The notes under the pieces are model-generated. The model was not told the DNA's origin. It was given only the letters and a program-made list of their open reading frames with translations, and did not search any database. A DNA stretch of 64,000 nt from assembly GCA_963277665.1 (NCBI GenBank), contig OY728147.1:1262625424-1262689423 (forward strand). Reading direction: 5' to 3'. Each line of letters opens with the position of its first letter. Positions within the stretch are counted from its first letter, which is position 1. The position numbers were made by a program, and so were the translations under genes. Positions 23,698-35,114 of this stretch are shown in pieces. The DNA is from Viscum album. Its lineage: Eukaryota; Streptophyta; Magnoliopsida; Santalales; Viscaceae.

Positions 23698-25525
23698 TGT
23701 AACACCCTAAGATTTTATGAAAAATATTCTTTTAATTTCATTAATGGCTTCTATTATACACTACCCCAAGTTTATCTTGTACTATACGCAACACCATATT
23801 AGCTTGCAGTATACGCAACAATATTCTTGGCTCGTGTTACACACTATTTCAAGTTCATTTTGTGGAAATTATTCTACGCAACATTAAGTATAGATTTTGT
23901 TTAATGTATAAAGGAAATATGTTTTGATGATGTTATAAGAAACACCAAACAGAGCTTTCACTACATGCAGCCCTGACTTGGTTTGCTTTACATGCAATCA
24001 CGACCTTCAATGATAGCGTGTGTTGTACGCAAAACCGAGTTTCACTAAACAGCGACATGTTATTAAAATATTATATAAACTAGCCATTATGAATAGTAAT
24101 ACCCACTTTTTAAAATTTTATAAATTTTATATTTCAAAATGGACTTCATTTTTGGATTCGGAATATCGAAATTAGCCTAGGGTGAATTTTTGGTATTTTT
24201 TCTGAAAACTTTCAATTTTTTATGAATATTTAAAACACTGGGTTACTATTTAAAACCCGACTTTTTATTTAAATAATTATTAATATTATTTAAATTTATT
24301 TTGGGTAAAAATTGATACATAATACCTATATATGTTCAATTTAATTCATTGGAGTCATTTTATAAAAATTTTAGATATATAAAAATTTTATTGAAATTTT
24401 CACCGTCTTTTACCACCTCCTAGGAGAATTTTGAAATTCACATAAAACTTAATTTTACCACTTCTGTGAGTGGAATTTTAAAAATATGAGAGACATAGTT
24501 AATTTCAAGGACTAAAATTTGGTTCAATGAGATGAAAATAATTTTTGCTGAATTGTACCTTTTTACTTTTAATAACCACGGTTAAAAGTAAATAGGGTAA
24601 TTAAGGGTAAAAATGATATTATTATTATCCTAAAACATGTACTAATTCTATTGGATAAGTATAATTCGACCAAAAACAACCTTAGGAATAACATATGACC
24701 ATTTAGGTCTGCTTGGATTAGATTAGGACATTTATTATTAATTTATTTAATGAAGGGTTAAAATAGTTAAAATCAATGTTTAATAAGTAATTCATTTTTA
24801 ATATAGGGTTATACATAAGATAAATTAGACTATAAATATTACTTAGAAATATAAATATATTTCCTACCTAATTTTATTTTATTTATAATTTTTTGACATT
24901 AAATAATTTAAGTTATTAATGACACAATGGTGATGCAGTAATTACCTAAATAATGAAATATTAAAATAATTGATGTTATAAATACTCAAATAAATGTAAT
25001 TTTAGATTTTTTGGGAATTAAACTAAATTTATAGGTTTATATGACATGTTAGTATTGATTTAATTAAATGTTTTCGAACTAATCATGCTTTTATGATTTT
25101 CACAAAAATCATGTACCGAATAGTGTCAAAATTGACATAAAATAGTTTTTAAAACAAATAATATATTATTAATTGTTATTTTATTCTTAAAAAACTAAGC
25201 TTCATCCAAATGAATTATATAAGGTTATATATATTAATAATAAACAACTTGGGGTTCTTTTGGCTTGTTATAGTATGTTTATTAACCTTATAGTTTAAGA
25301 AAACATGAAGACACGGTAAAAGTAAAATTATTTAAATTAAAGTTAAATCTAAATGATAAGGTTAAAATAGAAACCTAAAATTGTCTAAATTCTATTGGAT
25401 GAAATTATTGCGACTCATACCCACCTTATCATTGAAAAAAACCAATTTGGAGCTATTAAAAATCGAATATTACTTTATAATAAAATAATATTTTTAGTTT
25501 TTCCAAAGGTGCCCCTCTCACCCCT

Positions 25526-25532
25526 TATAAAA
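25526..25532 (+). promoter_or_regulatory. TATA box of the TRG-1 5' LTR
   Basis: TATAAAA in CCCCTTATAAAAGGGAACC, followed by the pyrimidine-rich CTCCTCCATCTCCTCCTCAC where transcription would start about 30 bp on. The same arrangement occurs in the 3' LTR (31915) and in both TRG-2 LTRs (53544 and 59603), which supports it as the LTR core promoter. Confidence 0.75.
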
Positions 25533-25702
25533 GGGAACCTCCTCCATCTCCTCCTCACACCACTTTGAGCCTTCAGGCTTGGCCAAACCCTGCCAATTTA
25601 TCTTATCCACTTCTCTAGAAACATCCTATAGGTTCTGTTCTTCTTCAAAGATCATCTTTAGTGCCCAAAGAGGAAGTTAAGAAGAGGCGCTTCAAAGAAG
25701 AG

Positions 25703-27731
25703 GTAATGTCTGTTACCGATTCTTTCAACTTTATTTCTTCTTATCCTTATTCTTATTTAGTTGTTTCATTATGAAGTAATAACATCAATATCACTCATAT
25801 AATTATATGTTATGATAAATATGAAACAACCCTATTTCACAATCTATCTATCCTGCAGAAAATGAAATCACTGCGCGTGCGTACGTACGGAATACCATCT
25901 CCACGCCGTGGTGTAATCTATTTTCCACCACCACCTTACTTGGATGGGTATAATGGTGTAAATAATAACTATATATGATTATTTTAAAGTTATATTGATA
26001 CTAAAATAGTATACATACACTTCAATACAATTCCACGATCATGGGAATGATATCATCGCTCGTGCGTACATACGGACTACCGTCTCCATGACGCGATGAG
26101 ATTCATTCTCCATGTTAACCATTCATGAATGATTATAAAGTTTATATAATGAATAATAATGAAATAAATGACATAATAATTTTACTAGATTTATGTATAT
26201 ATATATATCTATTTCATCAACTTAATTCCATTCAATTCAATAAGGAAATGAAAACAACGTCCATGCGTACGTACAACCTACCATCTCCATGAACGGTGTA
26301 TTTCATTCCATTTATCGATCTATCATATATATATGTATATGATGAATATATATTATATATAAATAATGTTTTACATTCTGGAATTAAGTAAATCAGGATA
26401 TAATTAATAATATCAAGAACAATAAGTTGAAACACGTACAATAAATTAAACGATTTTACCCAAATCGCTGCTTTTACATCGAATTTACAAATGAACGGAT
26501 AATATAAAGTCATAAGTAAACCATATATGATATCATAGCAATAAATATGATTCTATAATAAGACAATGAAATTATTTAAATCATTATACAAGAGCTTTGG
26601 ATACCTACGAAGCATATCAGACATAAGGTAAGAGATAATTTTTCAATCCCATTTTTATTCGAGATTGCTAATATGTAAGTATTTACTGGGGTTATATCTT
26701 TCATCCATGACCATAAAAATATTTTTCATAAAGTTTTTAATATTCTTCAAAGTATGTTTAAAGTCATTTTTACCCCTCTTTTACATTTACTTTTTGTTAT
26801 GGATGGAATCTTATTTTTGTTTACCATAAATGGTACTTTTTGACTTTTCAGACAAAAGTATGCAGAGAATGTTTTTTAACTTATACGGCATGAATAGATT
26901 TTTACGGTTTCATAACTCCTTATTTTCATGAAGCTTAATCTACAAGATTTTATGACTATTTTCAACAAAATCCTTTTATTTTAAAATATCACGACATTTT
27001 GTGAAAAGAAAATGATTTTGAAGAAGAAAAGATATTTTCCTCAAGAATTCATTTCAAGTGTTTTACCAAAACCATTTTTCCATATAAGTTGACATTATTT
27101 TCATATGTGTATATTTCAAGTATAATTTATCTATGGTTTACATGGTTTCACTTATATTATGATGAAATGATATCAATTTGTTTTATAGGGATTATGTTAT
27201 GATGGGATGATGTTTATGAAACCCATTTTATTCTTTGGGTTATGATGAATGATTTATGTTTATGTTGTGGCACAAGTAAGAATGATTTAATTATGAGATG
27301 GGTGGGGCCTATATCTACCTACAATTAATTGGGTAATGATTTATATCTCATAAGATAGACATGGCTGGAACGATAAGTTAATCCGGTTCAGTATTACAGG
27401 ACTGGAACGAGGAGTGAACTCGATTTAGAAGTGGACTTTGTCCACTAAGATGGTCTTGGCAGCAATGCCTTGGATACTATGGAAATCATAAAATGTTCTT
27501 AATGGATTACACAATTACATGTTTTAGTACTATGCTAGTTTATCGTGATTAATGTTCCTTTATGATCTATGCCCTGTGTACTTCCAAGATTTATGTCGTT
27601 GCTCATGATTTTGATGTTTAGATTTTATGTTCAAGTTTTTCCCTTCAAATGTTTATGGGTTGTTTTATGTTCTCTATGCTTACCCTTACTGAGCAATTGA
27701 GCTCCTCATTTATAAGTTTTCTTTTCACCAG
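25703..27731 (+). other. Putative intron within the TRG-1 5' LTR
   Basis: Donor-like AAGAG/GTAATG at 25703 and acceptor-like TTTCTTTTCACCAG ending at 27731 would remove 2029 nt from the LTR transcript. Equivalent pairs occur in the 3' LTR (32092 to 34118, 2027 nt) and in the TRG-2 5' LTR (53720 to 55588, 1869 nt), although the two families are otherwise strongly diverged. Inferred from splice-site patterns only. Confidence 0.45.
25856..26310 (+). promoter_or_regulatory. Three hairpin modules in the TRG-1 5' LTR
   Basis: Three related units about 185-200 bp apart (25856-25917, 26043-26110, 26244-26309). Each has a conserved centre of the form CGTACGTACGGACTACC, then GTCTCCA, flanked by complementary arms. 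Module 2 pairs GGGAATGA with TCATTCTC and ATCATCGC with GCGATGAG; module 3 pairs GGAAATGAAA with TTTCATTCC. Arms differ in sequence between modules yet still pair. They would lie in the transcribed leader, downstream of the TATA box. Confidence 0.7.
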
Positions 27732-27941
27732 GATTTAAAGAAAGGTTTTAGGTAAGAAAACAAAAGGGGAAGATTTTTATGGGAGATGTTGAAGATATTT
27801 CAACACGATTAGAAGATTATTTTCCGAGTTTCCAAAGACACTAAACTATTACGGTCCTTGTGTGTCTGTTTTTGTTATGTATTAAGTATTCCACAAAAGT
27901 AATGTAATGTCCATGTATGTCAAGCATTGGGTCTCTACAGT

Positions 27942-27952
27942 TGGTATCAGAG
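27942..27952 (+). other. TRG-1 primer-binding site (tRNA-Met)
   Basis: TGGTATCAGAG starts 2 bases after the LTR end. It matches the complement of the plant initiator-Met tRNA 3' end, as in most plant gypsy elements. Confidence 0.85.
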
Positions 27953-28332
27953 GAAAGGTTTATTCAACCTTTGGAAACTAGGATGTGAAAAACTTTAGTG
28001 AAATCTCTAGAGATATTTCTATGGTATGTCTAGGGATGTCCCTAAGGTTAAGTATACATATAGGTTAGAGTCCTATAATTATGTTTATGATCATGAATAA
28101 CCTATGGTGAACCTAAGGTGTCATGGATTAAATAATTTTTGATAAGTTAGACATCCTATAAGTGACTTTTTATGATTATGTGGTTCCTCGTTATTTTAAA
28201 TGTTTCTTACACTATGGTTTCTGGTCTTAGTCAATGGAGGGAATGAAAAGGAATTCAATTAACATTGATTACAATGGAAAAATTGGTGACTAAGATCAAC
28301 GAAATTATGTAATTCCTGGAGAGAAAGATATC

Positions 28333-28644
28333 GTGATTATGCCGAATCATTCATCTCGATATATGATTAACAAGGTGAACTTTAGTTGTATTCCTAAGTC
28401 ATCAAATAAGAGGAAGATGGAATTTTATGCATGTTCGCATGGTGAGGATCATAGACAAAAGAATATTGAGATTTATAAAGAAGGGATGAAGAACCTTGAG
28501 GAATACCTCAAATGGAGGGGAAGATGTTATCTTTGTGGAGAAAAGGGTCATAGAGTGACAGACTGTTATGGAGTCTAATGTCTTATCTGCGGAGAACGTG
28601 GGCATTACCCAACTCAATGCCCTGACCTAAGAAGTTACTTCTAA
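28333..28644 (+). pseudogene. TRG-1 Gag C-terminal remnant with two zinc knuckles
   Basis: An open frame ends with CYLCGEKGHRVTDC, a perfect CX2CX4HX4C zinc knuckle of a retrotransposon nucleocapsid. After an in-frame TAA at 28576-28578 the reading continues with a second knuckle, CLICGERGHYPTQC. The preceding basic segment (SSNKRKMEF) is typical of the Gag linker. The main Gag fold that should lie upstream is missing or deleted: 27953-28332 gives only short broken frames. The protein would package element RNA in a virus-like particle; this copy cannot make it intact. Confidence 0.85.
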
Positions 28645-29299
28645 ATCAAGGAAGGAATTATTCCATGAAAATCATTGAAGAGGATGGATTGAAGTGTTTT
28701 TGTATTGGTATTCATGAATAATTTTGTTGAGGTACTTTTATGGTATATTGGAATATCTATGTATTGGTCCATTGTGGTTTTCCATAAGAATATGGAATTG
28801 GTAACCATGAAAAGTGATTAAAATATTTTTGGAAAGCATATGATATGCATATTAAAAAGAAAATGAAATGTTTGATTGTATTCATGAGCTCATGACTGAT
28901 ATAAGGACAAAGTGATATCATGGTTTGAGTATATAGAAATTTTGGGATTTTGGTATGTGGAAAGAGTTATATTTTATTAGCATTCATGTTTTTACAAAGG
29001 TTTTATGGGTATCAATTTTTCAAGAGAATACATGATTAAGGTATTCACATGTTTGAAATGTGACCAACAATATATATCGTATGTTGAATGATCATATTCA
29101 CATTCTCAGTAGATGAAATTTCCAGTAACCATTTTCTGTATACTATGAGATTGGACAAATGTATTTTGGATAAGCCTAAAGATTAGAATGGATTATGTTC
29201 AACATAAGTTAGTATTGCTTAAGGATAGAAATTTTTTCTATATTATTGATAGAATTTTATAATAAGTGTAGTTTAAGAAAAAGGAAAACCTATAGAATG
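28645..29299 (+). other. TRG-1 interior without recognisable pol
   Basis: AT-rich sequence after the zinc knuckles. Protease, RT and integrase motifs expected here in a complete gypsy element are absent. Confidence 0.5.
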
Positions 29300-29400
29300 G
29301 GCGACAACCCGTCACATCGGACAAGGATGCAAGAATCAAACCTACAACCAAAGTGTGACAGGCCTTTATCACCTACCACTAGCCTACAGGAAGTCCCTGG
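29300..29400 (-). repeat. tRNA-derived SINE-like fragment
   Basis: On the minus strand it carries a box A-like TAGGCTAGTGGTAGG (29372-29386) and a box B-like GGTTTGATTC (29333-29342), about 44 nt apart, followed by TTGCATCCTTGTCCG. It is clearly GC-richer than its surroundings. The arrangement is that of a Pol III promoter in a tRNA-derived plant SINE. No clear target duplication or tail is seen, so it may be partial. Confidence 0.5.
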
Positions 29401-30073
29401 TTAGTAGAAACTAGTTTTATTTTATTAAGCTCTATGATAGATGAAGTATAAGTCCATTTTAGAAACTATATATGATTAATCTCAGCATAGATGGACTTAT
29501 GTATATTTAATAAATTGTGCTAAACTTTTTGAGATAGAAATCGATGGAATGACCTATCATTCTATTGCATAATCTTCTAACACTTCACAGAAGAAAAATT
29601 CAACTTCATTTCTTTTAGAGATGAAGTGGAAATTGTTTGAGGCACGAGAAACTGTGATATTGCACCAAAATCAAGTAAGTATTTCTTTTAATTCTACAAT
29701 TCTTCTACTTTAGGGAAATGATCTTGAAAACAAAAATGTTGTCCTAGTGTCCTCATATACGATAAATCAGATGGTACCTTAGATCATCACAAATTTATGG
29801 CTTTGTGATTGTTGGATTTTTCATAGCCATGTCCTCTACTACTCTTCATCAGAAGTTGATAGTTATATTTTTTTCCATATCAATATTTTCACCTATGTTC
29901 TACTATGTGGAAACCGAGTGATTAGTTAATTTGGGTAACCGTTACGTTTCATACTTTAGTTTTTAAAGTCAAGTTTTGGTATTCCTTTTTACGATGTGGG
30001 TTTCTATTAAAGAAACATTCATGTAGTAAACCATTTATAACCCCGATGAATTTCGAGGGAGAAATTCATTTTT
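29401..30073 (+). pseudogene. TRG-1 pol 3'-end remnant region
   Basis: Mostly non-coding. Its end (AATTTCGAGGGAGAAATTC at 30047-30065) matches the sequence around the integrase stop codon of Del/Tekay-type plant gypsy elements, where AATTTCGAGGACGAAATTC is usual. This suggests the element derives from a complete chromovirus by loss of most of pol. No integrase core motif remains. Confidence 0.45.
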
Positions 30074-30085
30074 AGAGGGGTAGAA
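30074..30085 (+). other. TRG-1 polypurine tract
   Basis: AGAGGGGTAGAA immediately before the 3' LTR start TGTAACACC. Confidence 0.85.
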
Positions 30086-33000
30086 TGTAACACCTTGAGA
30101 TTTTATGAAAAATATTCTTTTTATTTAATTAATGTCTTCTATTATACAATACCCCAAGTTTAGATTTTACTATACGCAACACCGTATAAGCTTGTAGTAT
30201 ACGCAACACTATTCTTAGCTCGTGTTACACACAATTTCAATTTCGTCTTGTTGACATTATTCTACGCAACATTAAGTATAGATTTTGTTTAATGTATAAA
30301 TGAAATACGTTTTGATTATGTTATACGCAACACGAAACAGATCTTTCACTATACTCAGCCCTGACTTGGTTTGCTTTACACGCAATCGCGACCATCCACG
30401 ATAGTGTGTGTTGTACACAAAAACGAGTTTCACTAAACAACGACATGTTATTAAAATATTATATAAACTAGCCGTTATGAATAGTAATACCCAATTTTTA
30501 AATTTTTTAAAATTTTATCTTTTGAAATGGACTTCATTTTTGGATTTAGAATATCGAAATTATCCTAGGTTAAATTTTTGGTATTTTTCTGAAAACTTTC
30601 AATTTTTGATGAATAGTGAAAAGACTGGGTTACTATTTAAAAACCGACTTTTTATTTAAACAATTATTTATTTTATTTAAATTTATTTTAGGTAAAAATT
30701 GACACATAATACCTATATAAGTTCAATGTAATTTATTGGAGTCATTTTATAATAATTTTAGATATATAAAAAGTTTATTGAACTTTTCACCGTCTTTTTC
30801 CCACCTCCTAGGAGAATTTGGAAATTCATATAAAACTTAATTTTACCGCTTCTGTGAGTAGAATTTTGAAAATCTGAGAGACATGGTTAATATGAAGGAA
30901 TAAAATGTGGTTCAATGAGATGAAAATAATTTTTGGTGATTAGTAACTTTTTACTTTTATTTACCCCGGTTAAAAGTAAATAGGGTAATTAAGGGTAAAA
31001 ATGATATTATTATTACCCTAACACATGTAATAATTCTATTGGATAACTATAATTCGACCAAAAAAAAGATTAGGAATAAAATATGACCATTTAGGTCCAC
31101 TTGGATTAGATTAGGACATTTATTATTAATTTATTTAAAAAGGGTTAAAATAGTTAAAATCAAAGTTTAATAACTAATTCATTTTTAATATAGGGTTATA
31201 CATAAGATAAATTCGACTATAAATATTCATTAGAAATATAAAAATATTTCCTACCTAATGGTATTTTATTTAAAAATTTTAGACATTAAATAATTGATGT
31301 TATTTATGACACAATGGCGATGCATTAATTACCTATATAATGAAATATTAAAATAATTGATGTTATAAATACCCAAATAAATGTAATTTTAGACTTTTTT
31401 ATGAATTAAACTAATTTTATAGGTTAATATGACATGTTAATATTGATTTAATTAACTTTGTTTCTAAATAATCATGCTGTTAAGAGTTACACAAAAATCA
31501 TGTACCAAATAGTGTCAAAATTGACATAAAATAGTTTTTAAAAAAAATATTCTATTATTAATTGTTATTTTATTCTTAAAAATATAAGGTTCGGTCAAAT
31601 GAATTAGATAAGGTTATATATATTAATAATAAACAACTTGGGGTTTTTTTGTCTTATTATAGTAAATTCATTAACCTTATAGTGTAAGAAAACAAGAAGA
31701 CACGGTAAAAGTAAAATTATTTAACTTAAAGTAAAATCTAAATGATATGTTTAAAATAGAAACCTAAACTTGTCTAAATTCTATTTTATGAGAGGATTCC
31801 GACCCATCCCCACCTTTTCTTCGAAATAAATCAATTTGGAGCTATTAAAAACTGAATATGACTTTATAATAAAATAATATTTTTAGTTTTCCAAAAGGTG
31901 CCCCTCTCCCCCCTTATAAAAGGGAACCTCCTCCCTCTCCTCCTCACAGCACTTTGAGCGTTCATGATCGGCCAAAACCTACCAATTTCTCTTCTCCACT
32001 TCCCTAGAAACATCCTAGAGGTTCTGGTATTCTTCACAGATCATCTTTAGTGCCCAAAGAGGAGGTTAAGAAGAGGCGCTTCAAAGAAGAGGTAATGTCT
32101 GTTACCGAATCTTTAAACTTTATTTCTTCTTATACATATTCTTATTTAGTTGTTTCATTATGAAGTAATAACATAAGTATCACACATATACTGATATGTT
32201 ATTATAAATATGAAACAACCCTATTTCACCATCTATCCATCTTACAGAAAATGAAATCACCGCGCGTGCATACGTATGGAATACCGTCTCCACGCCATGG
32301 TGTAATCTATTTTGCACCACCACCTTACTTGGATGGGTATAATGGTGTAAATAATGACTATATATAATTATTCTAAAGTGATATTGATTCTAAAATATTA
32401 TACATACACTTAAATACAATTCCACGATCATGGGAATGATATCATCGCTCGTGCGTACGTACGGACTACCGTCTCCACGACGCGATGAGATTCATTCTCC
32501 ATGTTAACCATTCATGAATGATTATAAAGTATATATAATGAATAATAATGAAATATATGACATAATAATGATACTAGATTTATGTATATATATATATATT
32601 TCAACTACTTAATTCCATTCAATTCAATAAGGAAATGAAAACAACGTTCATATGTACGTACGACCTACCGTCTCCATGAACAGTGTATTTCATTCCATTT
32701 ATCGATCTATCATATATATATGTATATGATGAATATATATTATATATAAATCATGTTTTACATTCTATAATTATTTAAATAAGGATATAAATAATAATAT
32801 CAAGAACAACAAGTTGAAACATGTACAATAAATGAAACGATTTTACCCAAATCCCTGCTTTTACATCGAATTTCCAAAAGAATGGGTAATATAAAGTCAT
32901 AAGTAAACCATATATGATATTATAACAATGAATATGATTCTTTAATAAGTCAATTAAATTATTTAAATCATTATACAGGAGGTTCGGATACATACAAATC

Positions 33001-34326
33001 ATATCAGACATAAGGTAAGGGATAATTTTTCAATCTCATTTTTTTCAAGATTGCTAATACGTAAGTATTTACTGGGGTTATATTTTTCATCCATGACCAT
33101 AAAAATGTTTTTCATAAAGTTTTTAATATTATTCCAAGTATTTTTAAATTCATGATTACCCCTCTTTGACTTTTACTTTGTGTTATTGATGGAATCTTTC
33201 TTTTGTTTACTATACGTGGTACTTTTTGACTTTTCCGACAAAAGTATGAGGACAATGTTTTTTTAACTTATACAGCATGAACTGATTTTTACGGTTTCAT
33301 AACGCCTTATTTTCATGAAGCTTACTCTAGAAGATTTTATTACTATTTTCCACAAAATCCTTTTCTTTTAAAGTTGTATGGAATTTTGTGAAAATTAAAT
33401 GATTTTGAAGAAGAAAGGATATTTTCCTCAAGAATTCATTTCAAGTGTTTTATCAAAACCATTTTTCCATATAAGATGACATTATTTTCATATGTGTATG
33501 TTTCAGGTATAATGTCTCTATGGTTTACATGGTTTCACTTTTATTATGATTAAATGATATCCATTTGTTTTATATGGATTATGTTATGATGGGATGATGT
33601 TTATGAAACCCATTTTATTATTTGGGTTATGATGAATGATTTATGTTTATATTGTGGCACAAGTAAGAATGATTTTATTATGAGATGGGTGGGACCTATA
33701 TCTCCCTCCAATGCATTGGGTAAAGATTTATATCTCATGATATAGACATGGCTGGAATGGTAAGTTAATCCGGTTCAGTATTACAAGACTAGAACAAGGA
33801 GTGAACTCGATTCAGAATGAGACTTTGTCCACTAAGATGGTCTTGGAAGCAATGATTTGGATACTATGGAAATCATAACATGTGCTTAATGGATGCCACA
33901 ATTACATGTTTTATTCCCATGCTAGTTTATCTTGATTAACGTTCCTTTATGATCTATGCCTTTTGTACTTCCATGATTTATGTCGTTTCTCATGATTTTG
34001 ATGTTTAGATTTTATGTTCATGTTTTTGCATTCAAATGTTTATGGATTGTTTTATGTTCTCTACACTTACCCTTATTGAGTATTTTAGCTCACCCTTTAT
34101 ATGTTTTCTTTTCCCTAGGATTTAATGAAAGGTTTTAGGTAAGAAAACAAAAGGGAAAGATCTTTATGGGAGATGTTGAAGATCTTTCACCATGATTAGA
34201 AGATTATTTTCCGAGTTTCCAAAGACACTAAACTATTATGGTCCTTGTGTGTCTGTTTTCGTTATGTATTAAGTATTCCGAAAAATTAATGTAATGTCCA
34301 TGTACGTCAAGATTTGGGTCTCTACA
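30086..34326 (+). repeat. TRG-1 3' LTR
   Basis: Collinear with the 5' LTR over its full length. TATA box at 31915-31920, donor-like site at 32092, hairpin modules at 32247-32313, 32432-32499 and 32631-32696, acceptor-like site ending at 34118, and terminal GGGTCTCTACA. Module 2 is the better preserved copy here (TCGTG pairs with CACGA; the left LTR has CATGA). The TSD TTTAT follows at 34327. Confidence 0.95.
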
Positions 34327-34331
34327 TTTAT

Positions 34332-35114
34332 TACTTTTGAGGACTCCAATTGCTCAATTTTCAGAGTTGACTGTGAACCTGAAGTTATGGTGGGAAATAT
34401 ATAAAATCATTCATTCATGTTTTCAATTATTTTGGTTTACCTCAACTTGGTATATTAAGGTTTTTACTATTCTAATTGATTTAATATTGATTACAAATAT
34501 GTTGTATCTGACATGACCGTTATGTTAATTTTTGATGTTTATTGGCTGTAATTTTATTTGAATTGCATTTTATAATTTGGGATTGAATTGTATTCAAACC
34601 TATGAAACCAACATTTCAAACTTGGTTAACATTTCAATGCTTCAAATATGATTTGTATACAATTTGTATGACTCTAAGACCCCTGTTTAACATTTTCCCT
34701 TGTAATGAACATGATGGTTTGTATTCTTCTACAAAACATGTATTGAAACCAACATCATCTACCTGAGCTAAAGAAATTAATTTCTTCCTTAATTTTGAAA
34801 AATGCTTTACCACTTATGAATCTGGTAGAATCGATGTTCCATGATTTTAATAGACTGATGAAAATTTGTAAACAACCAACCTACTAAAAATTAAATTTCT
34901 TTATTACATCTTGTACAATTTATTGACTTTTTTATATATTTGTTCAAGCTCACCTAAAACAATGGTTAGTTAAATTATCCATGAATCCCCCTATTCCCTC
35001 TCATTTATTTTGTTTTTTTGGGTTACACCTTAGTTATCCTTTTCTATTTAATTCTATATTTGTTTTCAAATGTGGGAAATGAAACCAATAGAAGAGAGAC
35101 GATGAAAATAGATT
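34332..35114 (+). other. End of the TNPD-like gene and intergenic region of CACTA-B
   Basis: Directly after the TRG-1 TSD the reading resumes FEDSNCSIFRVDCEPEVMV, the probable C-terminal tail of the transposase split by the insertion, and ends near 34405. The remainder to 35114 is AT-rich with no recognised gene; it should contain the end of one transcription unit and the start of the next. Confidence 0.5.

Larger units (their letters stand above)
23698..27939 (+). repeat. TRG-1 5' LTR
   Basis: Starts TGTAACACCCTAAGATTTTA and ends GGGTCTCTACA. It has repeated CTATACGCAACAC-type words near 23790-24035, a TATA box at 25526, a splice-donor-like site at 25703, three hairpin modules between 25856 and 26310, and an acceptor-like site at 27731. 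Small frames inside it (for example 26232-26513 on minus) are not genes. Confidence 0.95.
23698..34326 (+). mobile_element. TRG-1: Ty3/gypsy-type LTR retrotransposon with 4.2-kb LTRs, gag-only interior
   Basis: LTRs at 23698-27939 (4242 bp) and 30086-34326 (4241 bp), both TG...CA, flanked by a perfect 5-bp TSD. The interior is only 2146 bp, with a Met-tRNA primer site, Gag zinc knuckles and a gypsy-type end (AATTTCGAGGGAGAAATTC before AGAGGGGTAGAA). No RT, RNase H or integrase is present, so it must have moved with enzymes from a partner element. LTR copies look roughly 90% identical by eye. It interrupts the transposase gene of CACTA-B. Confidence 0.95.

Noticed and set aside
26232..26513. 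Frames shared between the two TRG-1 LTRs (26232-26513 and 32775-33011 on minus) as a conserved gene
   Set aside because: They are the two LTR copies of the same sequence; start and stop positions differ and no domain is present.
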